DNA from: Chrysochromulina tobinii
Lineage: Eukaryota; Haptophyta; Prymnesiales; Chrysochromulinaceae
Direction: 5' to 3'
DNA length: 17,269 nucleotides
NCBI GenBank assembly: GCA_001275005.1
Contig: JWZX01002664.1
Location: 1 to 17,269, forward strand
The notes beneath the pieces are model-generated. The model had not been told where the DNA came from and did not search any database. It saw nothing but the letters and a program-made list of their open reading frames with translations. This document shows, piece by piece, positions 1-9,400 of the stretch. The position numbers and the translations under genes were made by a program. Position 1 is the stretch's first letter. Each line of letters opens with the position of its first letter.

Positions 1-668
1 AGAAACTCGACCCGGACCATTCGGGCGAGATTGATGAGAACGAGTTCCTCGACATGGTGCTTGGGTACATCAGGGAGAAGATCAAGGAGGAGGGTGCGGC
101 AGTGACGAAGCCCGAAGAGGAGAAGAAGGCCGAGGGCGAGGAGGATGAAATGCCCGAAGAGCTCAAGCACCTCTCACCAGAGCAACAGCAGACGGCGCTC
201 AAGTGGCGTGCTGCGATGCTGTGCGGATTCGGCATGATGCTGATTCTAGTCTTCTCGGACCCGATGGTCGGTGCCATGGCCAGTGTGGGCCGACGCCTCG
301 GAGTGCCCGGCTTCTACATCGCCTTCGTGCTCGCGCCCCTCGCTTCGAATGCCCCCGAGATTATATCCGGCATTCCCTTCCCGCTGAAAAAGACCCGAAA
401 GACGATCACCATCACGCTCTCCATGCTCGAGGGGGCCGCCTGCATGAACAACACCTTCTGCCTCGCCATCTTTATGGCTCTCATCTACTTCCAGGGGCTC
501 GTGTGGAAATTCTCAGCGGAGACTTGTGCTATCGTGCTTGTGCAGGTGCTCGTCGCGGGCGTCGCGCTGCAGCCCACTCAACGACTGTACCATGCCCTCT
601 TCGTATTTACACTTTACCCCCTCTCGATCTGCTTCATTGCCGGGCTCGAGGCCGCCGGTTTTGACTAG
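1..668 (+). CDS. EF-hand Na+/Ca2+ exchanger (NCL-like), C-terminal part, 5' truncated by window edge
   Basis: The reading frame is open from base 3 to the TAG at 666-668, so the ATG at 54 is internal and the gene starts left of the window. The first visible codons (9-44) form a textbook EF-hand loop, DPDHSGEIDENE, with Asp/Asp/Ser/Ile/Glu at positions 1, 3, 5, 8 and 12. A charged Lys/Glu-rich linker follows, then about five hydrophobic membrane segments. These hold the second alpha-repeat of the cation/Ca2+ exchanger superfamily: FVLAPLASNAPEIISG and, after a basic loop, a segment ending GAACMNNTFCLAIF. EF hands placed before the second exchanger half are typical of plant and algal NCL-type exchangers, which move Ca2+ against Na+ or H+ across the plasma membrane or vacuole. 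The N-terminal exchanger half is not visible. The family is confident; ion specificity is inferred. Confidence 0.88.
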   Translation, partial: KLDPDHSGEIDENEFLDMVLGYIREKIKEEGAAVTKPEEEKKAEGEEDEMPEELKHLSPEQQQTALKWRAAMLCGFGMMLILVFSDPMVGAMASVGRRLGVPGFYIAFVLAPLASNAPEIISGIPFPLKKTRKTITITLSMLEGAACMNNTFCLAIFMALIYFQGLVWKFSAETCAIVLVQVLVAGVALQPTQRLYHALFVFTLYPLSICFIAGLEAAGFD

Positions 669-981
669 ACTCTATAGAGCCTGCTGCACCCGGCATGCTC
701 CGACTGCAACGACCTCGATGAATCTACCATGGGCATTATACCAATATCAATGTTACAACCATCAGCCCGCGTCAATCAAGAACCATCCCCCGCGGTGTGT
801 GAGCGGTGTGGAGCTATACAATGAATGAGGCTGTGTCCTGTGCAATGTGTACAGCACTGTCGGGTCTGTGCAAAGATATGCATAAAGAGGCCAAGTGCAC
901 GACTGAGGTGTTGTTCATATAGCTTCAGGCTACTTCACCCTTTTTTAACCGGCAGATTCACAAGCCGAGGCTTACCGAGGC
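669..981. other. Convergent intergenic region, no gene seen
   Basis: This 313-bp stretch lies between the stop of the exchanger (+) and the stop of the glycosyltransferase (-). It is less GC-rich than the flanking genes and has short AT-rich patches (for example around 735-765). It should hold the 3' UTRs and polyadenylation signals of both genes. I see no RNA gene, long repeat or credible ORF. Confidence 0.6.
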
Positions 982-2930
982 TCACGTTGCGTGCACGCAG
1001 CGGTCGTTGGTGCACTCTATCGGCGTACGCTGCCCAATGTGCTCGCGCTCACCATGGCGCTCACACGAAACGAGCCGCGCCGCGCGTCGCCCCGGAGGAG
1101 GTGTCGCGCCCTTGAGGAGACTCGCCGCGCCCGCGGCGGCGCTTTGGCCGCAGTAGGCGGGAAGGAGGTGCCGCCGGCCGCCATCATCGACGTCGACATA
1201 GTAGAAAGGCACATGGGGCGGAAGCGCGGGCGAGTCGCTTGTGATGGTAGCGGCGGCTGCGGCGGCGGCGGCAGCGGTGGCCGTGTGCGCGAGCACTGCA
1301 GCGATGCACCAACCGAGGCGATGGCGGCCAGCGGGGCCGTTGAAATGCAGTGCAAAGGGCGGCGGCGCGTTCCCCGCCTTGAGGAGCGAGGGCGCCCGAC
1401 CGTTAGCGTCCCAATAATCGTCGAAGCAAGCGGGTCGCTCCCACCAGCTTGCGTCGTAAGCGAATTGGGAAGCAAAGAGGCTGGCGTTGGCATCCACGAG
1501 TAGCGCGGCGCGTGGATGCTGGAGCATCGCAAGGTGGAAGATGGCCTGATCCTCGAAGTGGCCTCGGAGCACGAGCCGGCGCATGCGAGCGAGAGCAAGG
1601 CGCACTGCGCGCACGCTCCCTGCAAAGACCCCGCTATTGGGGTACTTCCACAGCCCGCCGAGAGAGCGTCGGCGTACCTGTGGGGAAGGGGTGCCGTGGT
1701 GAGCACTTGTGCATGCCGCCCGCCGAGAGAGCGTCGACACACCTCTTGGCACATCTGATCTGACGAAATCGTGACACCCTCGCTCACATCCGCCGCGTCC
1801 GCCGCGTGCTCCGACGGCTCGGTCGCCGCTGGGTCTTTCGCCGCCGGCTCCCTCGCTGCCGGCTCACTCGCTGCCGGCTCCCTCGCTCCCGTTGCCAACG
1901 GCTCGGCAGCCACCGTCGACGCGGTCAGCACAGGCACAGGCCAGGGAGAGACCCCAAACGTGCTGTTCTCCATGTACGCCATGGAGACACCTCGCGGTCG
2001 GCCAACGCGCGCCATGCCAGGCAGAGGCCACGGCCAGCACGAGTGCTCCGCGAGAAGGACCACCGCTTCCGCCGTCGATCGTCGTCGCCGCTCGTCGCCC
2101 CCCAGTTGGCTCGCGACGAGCGCATCGAATGTGTCTCCAAAGTCACGCAATGGACGTTGTATGAATACGTCGAAGGCGTCTACGAAGAGGAGAAGGTCCG
2201 TCTCGCCGATGCCGAGGCGCTCGAGCTGCACACGTGCGTCGAGCAGCGAGCCCACAAACCAGAGCTTCTTGAGCTTGCCCGGATCGGCGCCCGAGATCGC
2301 GCGGCGCGGGATGTTCCAATGCGGTCCGGGATGAGCGGGCGTGCGCCGGTTAGAGAGGCCGAGCACATGCAGCGGAGCGCCCTCGTTGAAGTGCATCACG
2401 GAGGCCGCGAGCGCGTCCAGGTAGATGGTTGGCCGATCGGCAAAGGTGAGAACGTGCACTGGGCGTTGCGGCGGCAGCGGCGCCGCCGGCGCCGGAGCTG
2501 TTGACGATGCCACGGTGGCACTGCTGGCCGCGGTGATCATGGCGAGTGGCGCGGACCAGTTTAGGCTCCGTTCGAAGGCTGAGCGCGCCCCTGTCAGCAC
2601 CTTGGACATATCATGGCTGAGCTGGGCTCCTGTGGTGACTCCTGGCAGGGGCTGAACTTGCCACGCCTCGTGCGGCAGATGACCTTGGCACGCACGCTGG
2701 CCGCGGCACACGATTTGTACTGGCCGCCGACGGACGTGCAGGAAGGCCAGCCAGCACATCAACGCAACGACGAGCACCTTGATGTATCGAGTATCCGACC
2801 GAGGGCGAACGGATTCGACGCCGGCGCCACGGACTGGGGCCGCAACATTGAACCTGATCTGCAACATCGAGGAAACGTGTTTCGTTTTGACCTTCGCATG
2901 CATTTCACGACTTTTGACCTTCGCATGCAT
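982..2930 (-). CDS. Type II membrane glycosyltransferase, PLOD (procollagen galactosyl/glucosyltransferase)-like; two exons
   Basis: Exons are 2930-1743 and 1677-982 (stop TGA 984-982), giving a 627-residue product from the ATG at 2930. Residues 49-66 (YIKVLVVALMCWLAFLHV) are a single signal anchor after a basic N-terminus, placing the enzyme in the ER/Golgi lumen. The glycosyltransferase domain starts near residue 156 (RPVHVLTFADRP). It contains the metal-binding strand LLLFVDAFDVFIQRPL (Asp251, Asp254), the AEHSCWP motif, and after the intron YPNSGVFAG, FEDQAIF and the terminal FALHFNGPAGRHRLGWC block. This order matches the glycosyltransferase part of lysyl hydroxylases/PLOD. A low-complexity Glu-Pro-Ala-Ala insert (about 340-380) separates the CWP and NSG motifs. 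Start choice is uncertain: ATGs at residues 1, 10 and 22 are all possible, and the first two lie in a 27-bp tandem repeat. The acceptor sugar or protein is not deducible. Confidence 0.82.
1653..1736 (-). repeat. Direct repeat pair spanning the intron boundaries
   Basis: The 19-mer CGACGCTCTCTCGGCGGGC occurs exactly at 1736-1718 (inside the intron, just after the donor GT) and at 1671-1653 (in the downstream exon), offset by exactly the intron length of 65 nt. Allowing three mismatches, the match runs 25 nt from the GT of the donor and from the GT that follows the acceptor AG. The remaining ~40 nt of the intron do not match the adjacent exon. Confidence 0.95.
1678..1742 (-). other. 65-nt spliceosomal intron in the glycosyltransferase gene
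   Basis: On the - strand the donor reads GAG|GTGTGT and the acceptor CCTTCCCCACAG|GTACGC, with a strong polypyrimidine tract and a candidate branch site (GCTCACC) about 20-25 nt upstream of the AG. Removing 65 nt joins the N-terminal frame (…QMCQE) to the frame carrying YPNSGVFAG without a break. Without splicing, the frame shifts and the conserved C-terminal glycosyltransferase motifs are lost. Retention does not meet an immediate stop: the frame stays open to about 1017. Confidence 0.85.
1843..1887. repeat. 15-bp tandem repeat (three units) inside the glycosyltransferase CDS
   Basis: The unit GCCGGCTCCCTCGCT on the + strand repeats three times with one substitution; a degenerate fourth unit lies to the left. 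On the coding strand it gives the five-residue repeats EPAAR/EPAAS/EPAAK, a flexible, probably surface-exposed insert between conserved motifs. Confidence 0.9.
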
Positions 2931-2938
2931 TTCACGCA
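2885..2938. repeat. 27-bp tandem duplication at the junction of two genes
   Basis: Units 2885-2911 and 2912-2938 are identical except at the last base. On the - strand each unit encodes MHAKVK plus three further residues, so the duplication makes two alternative in-frame start codons for the glycosyltransferase. The second unit also contains the stop codon (2934-2932) of the upstream ART-like gene. Confidence 0.95.
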
Positions 2939-5900
2939 GATCCGCCGTCTCCTACATCCAATCTGCTTGCCACCTCGATCTCGGCGATTCCCCTCTCCCT
3001 CGCCGCAAGCCCCCACGACGCGGTGCGGGTCGCAACCTCCTTTTGCTCCGCGCGGTTGGCCGTGAGCTTGGCCATGTGCATGATAGCCTGCAGCTCCACG
3101 GCACCGTGCTCGCCGCCACCACGATGGCCGAGGGCCTCGAGCACGCCGGCACAGCGCGCCGCCTCGTGCATCACGTACGCGGCCGCCTCCGCACGTACAC
3201 GCCGATGGACATGGCTCGCTCTCGTGTGCGGCATGAGGCGCAGCACTGGTGGGCGCCATGGTCGGCGGCTCTCGCCACCGCCGCCGCTACCCGGCGGGTG
3301 CGGTGGCCGCGGCGGCCCTGCATCGCTGCCTCCTTCGCCCCCTCCCCCTCCACTCCCCCGTGTTCCTCCACCGTGCTCGAGGAGCTCGAGAGATGTGCCT
3401 CCGAGGTCGAGCGAGCCTGCAAACTTTTTGAAGTCCGCCTGGCCCGCGTCCGAACAAAGGTGTTGGAAGAGGAGCTCCACCTCCCTCATGCCCTCAAGCT
3501 CGGTAGCGCTGCGCTCGGCGGCGGCGCTTGTGGCCGTGGCTTCGAGGACGACGAAGGCGCCGTCCGCGCGGATGCGGAGCACGTGGACGTCGAGGAGCGG
3601 CCCCAAAACGACTCCGGGCGAGACGGACGCCGAGATGGGCGCCGACGCGCCACTTGTGCCGTCATATCCGCCGCCTCCGCCGCCAACGGTGCCGCCAACG
3701 CTGACATCGCCTCCGCTGCCTCTGCCTCCTTCGCCATCGCTGCCGTTATTGCCAAACTGATCGAGCCACTCCAGATGGGCACCACGGGAGGCTGGGGTGG
3801 GGCCGGGATGGAGCTCGAGGAGCACCGAGCAGCCTGCGCGCGCGGCCGCCTTCTTTATGGCGGCGAGGCTCGTGTTCGCGCTGATGAAGCCGACCTCGAC
3901 GCCACCGCGCACCTGCGCGCCGCCGCCGCCCGTGCCCCAGTGAGCTGCACCATTGCCGCCGCTCGCCAGCGCACCCACGATAGCCATTGACAGCGGTCCG
4001 CTTAGGGCGCGGTAGACAGGCGTGGCTGCGGCGAGGCGCGCGAGCTTAGTGATGCCGAGGCTGATGTGCGCGATTGTGGTGGGATACGTGTTACCGCAGT
4101 TAACGTGCCGTTGATAGCCGAGCACAAATGCATGCACTCCAGTCGAGGGATCGGCGTGCACGTCTTCGCTCGTCGCCGCTAGCGCGCGTGCACTCGTCGA
4201 AGCGGCTCGTAAGCTCATCTGGTACTTGAGGCCGCAGGGGCCCGTGTACAGGCGCAGCGCGCAAAACGCCTCGAGGCCGAGCGGCAGCGCGTCGCCCGCG
4301 GCGGCCAGCTGCTGGTTGACACGCGCGATTTTGGCGCGAAAGTGCGCCGAAGTGGCGCTGGCGACGAGGCGGCTGCCGAGGTATGCGGGGGTGTAGTCCG
4401 GGGTATAGTCCGGGTGTAGTCCGGGTGTGTTGTCCGGGCTCAGAAAGGATTCTCCCTCCTGCGTCGGCCGAGCATGATCTCGACCTCGCACCTCCCACTG
4501 CCGGAGATCGAGTGCCTTGAGCGCGAGGTGTGGGTCGACGACCAGATACCACTCGAGATGCGAGCTCGTCCGGATGCGTCGTGTGGGCTCGACAAAAGTA
4601 ACGGTCGCGTCGGCACCGAGCAGGTGCTCACGCGCCATCGCGGGCACTCCATCCGTTGAGGGGAGTGCGCCCAAGATCGTCGAGATCGAGGCTCCCGCGA
4701 GCTCGGGAGCACCGCATGCAAAGCCGCCCTCGAGGGCGCCATCGGGCCACGTGGCAGGCTCACCCCACTCTACGAACGAGATGCCCGTTGGTGCTGGGGG
4801 CTCCGGAGGCTCCCCGCTTCGCAAGCGCTCCGTCCATAGGTGGTCGACAAATGGGCGTGGCGCGTCGGGTTGACGGCGCTCGAGTCCGCTCTCTAGCTCC
4901 CGATGCTCGCGTGCGAAGTCTATGAGTGACGTACAGAGCCCATCGGCGAGGGCGTCGAGCAACGGCGCCGAGCGAAGGATATCGCTCACCATTGCACGCA
5001 GCCTTGCATGCGCCGTCGCCCCTCGCGTCGGCAGGCGGCTATGACGCCCCCCGCTACGGCCATCGTCGTCGCCGCCATCATCATCCGCGTCGCAGCCGTC
5101 GATGCCGCCATCGCCAGCAATCGCAACGGCGACCACCCTCGCGAGAAGGTCCCTCATGCGCTGCCCGTCCTCCCGAGATGCGCGAGGAGCAGAGACCTCG
5201 CCTGGGTGCAAGAGGCCGGCGGCGGAGCGGATCTGAATTTCGAAGGCATCACCAAGTAGCTCATGCGGCCGCACTCGTTCGAAGAGGTCGGCACAACGCC
5301 AGCGCGAGAGCAGCCTACACTCCATGGATAGCCTACTCTCGCTGTCCACCGATCCCCCATCCTCCTCGTCTTCCACCCTCTCCTTCGCCTCCGCCACCGC
5401 CGCCATCGCCTGGTTCGCCGCCTTGCCCGCTGCCTCAAGTGCACGCGCAGTCACGGTGTCGAGAGGCTCGGCGTCGGCGGTGAGATGATGCTTCGCATAC
5501 TCGCGGACTAGTGCTCGGTGCAACACCTCGAGCTCGGCCTGCAGCCGGGCCTGCTCGGCATTGGCATGCACGCGCAGATCATCCAGCGCAGCGGCGTGCT
5601 GCTCAGCGAGGTCTGTGCGCCTCTCCCTCTCCTTTTTGATCGCGTGAAAGCTCAGATGGCCCCAGAGAGAGTCAGGGCTATTGATGCCCGCGCCGCCCCA
5701 GGTGGCGAGCTCACCGCTCAGCTGCAACGGCCCGGAATCGGGTGCCAAGGCCGCATCCAAGGCCAGCGCGCGCCGGTAGTGCTCGCGCTCCTCGCTCGCC
5801 GCGACACACGCGGCCTGCGATTGGGTGAGCGCCTCGATGGCTTCAGCCAACTTCGTCTCGACGCATTGCACGGTGTCCTCCAAGGCCCGCAGTTCCGCGT

Positions 5901-6252
5901 GCATCACCGTCCACTTAACCGCGCCCTCTCCCAGAAGGCCGTTACTGGACATGAGCGACGTGATGCGCACGGAGTCCTTGACGAGATGCGCAGCGTCCGT
6001 CCGCAGCAAGTCCTTGACAAGACGCGCGGGATCATTGACGATCGAGGGCAGCAGTTGGCGCGGGGATTGCGGAGACGATCGAGCCGTACTAGGGCGCGAC
6101 TGCAAGGGTGCTGCCGTGCGAGCGGTTGATGAGCGTTCGGGGGTGGCGAGCACGCTGAGAACCATACGGTCGTGCGAGGATCGTTCGTGAGCGAGCTCAA
6201 TCGGCCGAACGGCGGGCGAGCAAAACTTCCGGACACCCGGAAAGGAATGCAT
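2932..6252 (-). CDS. Large coiled-coil protein with degenerate ADP-ribosyltransferase-like domain
   Basis: This is one uninterrupted frame of 1106 residues from the ATG at 6252; an alternative ATG at 6165 would remove 29 residues. Stop TGA is 2934-2932. The N-terminal ~100 residues are Ser/Pro/Arg-rich. Helical, charged stretches at about 120-165 and 205-295 look like coiled coils, followed by an Asp/Gly-rich patch near 385-400. I do not recognise residues 475-605. Residues ~660-905 resemble the mono-ADP-ribosyltransferase (R-S-E) fold found in many protist proteins: LRLYTGPCGLKYQ, TTIAHISLGITKLARL, VYRALSG (Arg748), GGVEVGFIS (Ser791) and HLEWLDQF. Where active members carry Glu-x-Glu before a hydrophobic strand, this protein has a ~45-residue Gly/Ser insert and then SPGVVLGPL, so the catalytic glutamates appear absent. 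Low-complexity Gly/Pro sequence (about 960-1000) precedes a helical C-terminus. Probably cytosolic: no signal peptide or membrane segment. Fold assignment is moderate; function is unknown. Confidence 0.68.
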   Translation of the reverse strand: MHSFPGVRKFCSPAVRPIELAHERSSHDRMVLSVLATPERSSTARTAAPLQSRPSTARSSPQSPRQLLPSIVNDPARLVKDLLRTDAAHLVKDSVRITSLMSSNGLLGEGAVKWTVMHAELRALEDTVQCVETKLAEAIEALTQSQAACVAASEEREHYRRALALDAALAPDSGPLQLSGELATWGGAGINSPDSLWGHLSFHAIKKERERRTDLAEQHAAALDDLRVHANAEQARLQAELEVLHRALVREYAKHHLTADAEPLDTVTARALEAAGKAANQAMAAVAEAKERVEDEEDGGSVDSESRLSMECRLLSRWRCADLFERVRPHELLGDAFEIQIRSAAGLLHPGEVSAPRASREDGQRMRDLLARVVAVAIAGDGGIDGCDADDDGGDDDGRSGGRHSRLPTRGATAHARLRAMVSDILRSAPLLDALADGLCTSLIDFAREHRELESGLERRQPDAPRPFVDHLWTERLRSGEPPEPPAPTGISFVEWGEPATWPDGALEGGFACGAPELAGASISTILGALPSTDGVPAMAREHLLGADATVTFVEPTRRIRTSSHLEWYLVVDPHLALKALDLRQWEVRGRDHARPTQEGESFLSPDNTPGLHPDYTPDYTPAYLGSRLVASATSAHFRAKIARVNQQLAAAGDALPLGLEAFCALRLYTGPCGLKYQMSLRAASTSARALAATSEDVHADPSTGVHAFVLGYQRHVNCGNTYPTTIAHISLGITKLARLAAATPVYRALSGPLSMAIVGALASGGNGAAHWGTGGGGAQVRGGVEVGFISANTSLAAIKKAAARAGCSVLLELHPGPTPASRGAHLEWLDQFGNNGSDGEGGRGSGGDVSVGGTVGGGGGGYDGTSGASAPISASVSPGVVLGPLLDVHVLRIRADGAFVVLEATATSAAAERSATELEGMREVELLFQHLCSDAGQADFKKFAGSLDLGGTSLELLEHGGGTRGSGGGGGEGGSDAGPPRPPHPPGSGGGGESRRPWRPPVLRLMPHTRASHVHRRVRAEAAAYVMHEAARCAGVLEALGHRGGGEHGAVELQAIMHMAKLTANRAEQKEVATRTASWGLAARERGIAEIEVASRLDVGDGGSA
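4390..4436. repeat. Short degenerate tandem repeat (11-13 bp units) in the ART-like gene
   Basis: Four imperfect units of the type GGTGTAGTCCG follow each other. On the coding strand they give the Thr-Pro-rich run TPGLHPDYTPDYTPAY just before the ART-like domain, a likely flexible linker of variable length. Confidence 0.85.
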
Positions 6253-6482
6253 GCCGTGCGTGACCACACATCAAGGAGAGTTGTTTGCCGCGTCGCTGAA
6301 CCAAAAGGAGCCGCGAATGTGAAGGTGATGAAGAATGTCATCCACCGTACCGGGACCGCGCTTTGCGTTCACACAGTGTCTCGTCAACTTACGGGTTTCG
6401 GTGGTTTCTTCCCACGATCATCAACCACCTCGCGTGGGAGTTCGCCAGCACTCGCGGCGCGGCGGCGGGACCACGTGCGGAC
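6253..6482. promoter_or_regulatory. Divergent intergenic region between ART-like gene (-) and villin (+)
   Basis: About 230 bp separate the two start codons (317 bp if the ART-like gene starts at 6165). Promoters and 5' UTRs of both genes must lie here or reach into the neighbouring sequence. No TATA box is evident. The villin frame is open upstream to 6363 but contains no ATG before 6483. Confidence 0.5.
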
Positions 6483-9400
6483 ATGCCGACGTCCCCTCGA
6501 GCCCATGTTGATCCATTCGCGACCGCTGGCAAAGCTGCAGGCCTCGAGGTCTGGCGCATCGAGAATATGGCGCCAGTGCCTGTTGACCCCAAGTCCTACG
6601 GCAAGTTTTACGTCGGCGATGCCTACATTGTGCTGAAGACTACTGTCGAGAAGAGTGGAGCGCTCAGCTGGTATGCATTCTTCTGGCTCGGTGCAGAGTC
6701 CTCGACAGATGAGCAGGGCGCAGCGGCGCTCTTTACAGTCGAGCTTGACGACAAGCTTGGCGGTGGCCCCGTCCAGTCGCGCGAGGAACAGGGGCTAGAG
6801 AGCGACCGCTTCATGCAATGCTTCACGGCAGTCCAGTATCTGGCCGGCGGTGTCGACAGCGGCTTCAAGCACGTCGAGCGCGGCGTTTACGAGAAGCGGT
6901 TGCTCCACCTCAAGGGCGCGCGCATGGTGCGCGTCACCACCGTTCCCATGAGCGCCTCATCTCTCAACGCGGGAGACGTCTTCATCCTCGATCTCGGCCT
7001 CGATATCTACCAATGGAATGGCTCCGAATCGAATAAGAAGGAACGCGCTAAGGGTTTAGACGTGGCGATGTCGATCAAAGACGATGAGAGAGGAGGCAAG
7101 GCGCGGATCATGCCCGTCGCGCAGGGCGAAGAGCCCGCCGAGTTCTGGGAAGCGCTCGGTGGACGTGGGCCCGTCGCACCTGCGATCGACGATGCGCCTG
7201 CCCCGACCGTGACGAGCGGTGGCGGTGGTGAGATGAAACTGTTCAAGGTGAGCGATTCATCTGGCAAGCTGGAGACGACCGAGGTTGCGACCGGGAGCCT
7301 CAAGCGCTCGATGCTCGTGACGGACGATGTCTTCATCATGGACAATGGCTCCGACATCTTTGTGTGGGTGGGCAAGGGAGCGACGGACCAGGAGAAGCGT
7401 GGCGGGCTCGCGACGGGCACTGCGTACGCGGAGCAGGCTGGGCGGCCCAAAGGGACGCGGGTCGTCAAGGTGATGGAGGGGGCGGAGCCGACGACGTTCA
7501 AGGCCAACTTTGAGGTCTGGGACGCGTGGGTCCTGCCCAGTGACATGGCCGCCTTGATGAAGCGTCAGGGCTCGAGTATGTCGGAGATGGTCCGAGGCAA
7601 CGTCGCCAAGAGCGGCGAGAGGCGAGACTCGATCGATGTGGCATCGGATGTGGCTGACTCGCCGCGATTGAGCTTGCTGCACCGGCAGTCGTCGCGCTCC
7701 GAAGCCGAAGATATGCCCGTGGGCGAAGTCTCCGTTTGGCGCATCGAGGGCTTTGCCAAGGTCGCTGTTCCCAAGGACAAATATGGCCAATTTTATGCGG
7801 GGGATTCCTACATCGTGCAGAACTCTTACATGAAGGGCTCCAAGCAGATACATACCATCTACTACTGGCTCGGTCTCGGCTCGTCGAGCGATGAGAAGGG
7901 TGCAGCCGCGCTTCTTACCAAGCAGATGGACGACGCTCTCGGGGGAGCGGCGACGCAGGTGCGCGTCGTCATGGGCAAAGAGCCGTTGCACTTCATCGTG
8001 TTGTTCAAGGGCAAGATGGTCGTCCATTCTGGCGGCAAGGCGTCCAGCTTTCGCAACCGGCAGGATGCCGACTCGTACGACACGGACGGAATCTCCCTCT
8101 TCCACGTGCGCGGCACGGACGAGTACGACACGCGTGCGGTTCAGGTGGCGGAGACTTCAAAATCGCTCAACAGCGGCGACTGCTTTGTGCTGCTAACGCC
8201 GCAAGTCATGTTTGTCTGGAAGGGCAAGGGTGCGAATGAGAGCGAGATGGAGACTGCGACGAAGATCGCCGAAATCCTGAAGGAGTCGCGTAGCCTTGTG
8301 CCGCTCAACGAGGGCGAGGAGCCGTCTTCCTTCTGGGCTGCGCTCGGCGGCGAGGGCGAATACCCCAAGACAAGCGTGCTGGACGATGCGTCTCGTGAGC
8401 CGATGCTCTTTTGCTGCTCGAATGCCACGGGCACCCTCAAGCTCGAACCCATCTTTGACTTTGGTCAGGTCGATCTCGAGGAGGAGGACGTCTTCCTCCT
8501 CGACTCATTTACGACGATCTGGGTTTGGATCGGATCGCAGTCGAACTCGGAAGAGTCGACGATGGGTGTCGAGGTGGCTCAAGCGTACATCAGGCAGCAA
8601 AAGTATGACGAGCTCACACCGATAGTGCGTGTGAACTCGGGATCCGAGCCGCCCATCTTCACGTGCCACTTTCTCGGGTGGGACTCGTCGCTCAACCAAG
8701 CCTACGTCGATCCGTACGCGGCCAAGCTCGCAGCGATCGCCGCCAAGGAGCAACAGAAACTCGCGGACCTGACCAAGGGCCTTGACCTCAGCTCGGTGAC
8801 ACCGCAACGTGCCGTAACACTGCGCTCGTCGTCGAGCGGCCGCAACAGCATCGGCGGAGCCTCTACTACCTCGGAGGCGACAGGAACCCCCTCAACACCC
8901 AAGGAGTCACCCGCCTTTGCCTCCGTCAGCCTTCGTCGCTCGTCGCGCGCTGACACCCTCGAGTCACCCCGTCCGGCGATGGCGGAGCCCACGGCATCAC
9001 CAGTGGAGGTCGCTAAGTCCAAACTGCGGCGAATTTCAAGCTTTGATAGAGATGGTGAGATACTCCAGTCACCGCGGGTTGGGCCTGACCCGACTGCGTC
9101 ACCTGTGGAGTTCGCCATGCCCAAGCTCCGCTCAGTCAAAGATCCTCAGGCAAGCATCGCTGTGGAGCCCCCACCTCAGGTGCCCGAGTGGCTCTCCCCG
9201 CTGGCTAACTGCCTCTCTCCAAAGGGCGATGAGAAGCTCTCTCTGGAGAGCCAGACACCCAGAGAGGCTCCAGTTCCGGCTCCGGCTCCGGCTCCGGCAG
9301 CCTACGAGGAGCCCGTGGCAGCGGGCGGCAAGGCGTCGTACACATACGATCAACTCAAGAATAAGACGCCGGATGAGCTGCCGTCAGGGGTGGACCCCAA

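Noticed and set aside
1678-1742. Reading the glycosyltransferase as a frameshifted pseudogene
   Set aside because: A canonical GT-AG intron with a polypyrimidine tract joins the two frames exactly, and motifs on both sides are intact.
3640-3770. Gly/Ser insert in the ART-like domain as an in-frame intron
   Set aside because: On the - strand there are GT dinucleotides, but no AG with a pyrimidine tract just before the conserved strand VVLGPL, so I treat it as coding.
2779-3990. 403-codon + strand ORF
   Set aside because: It is antisense to the C-terminal third of the ART-like gene, is dominated by Arg/Ala/Pro from GC-rich complement, and has no domain signal.
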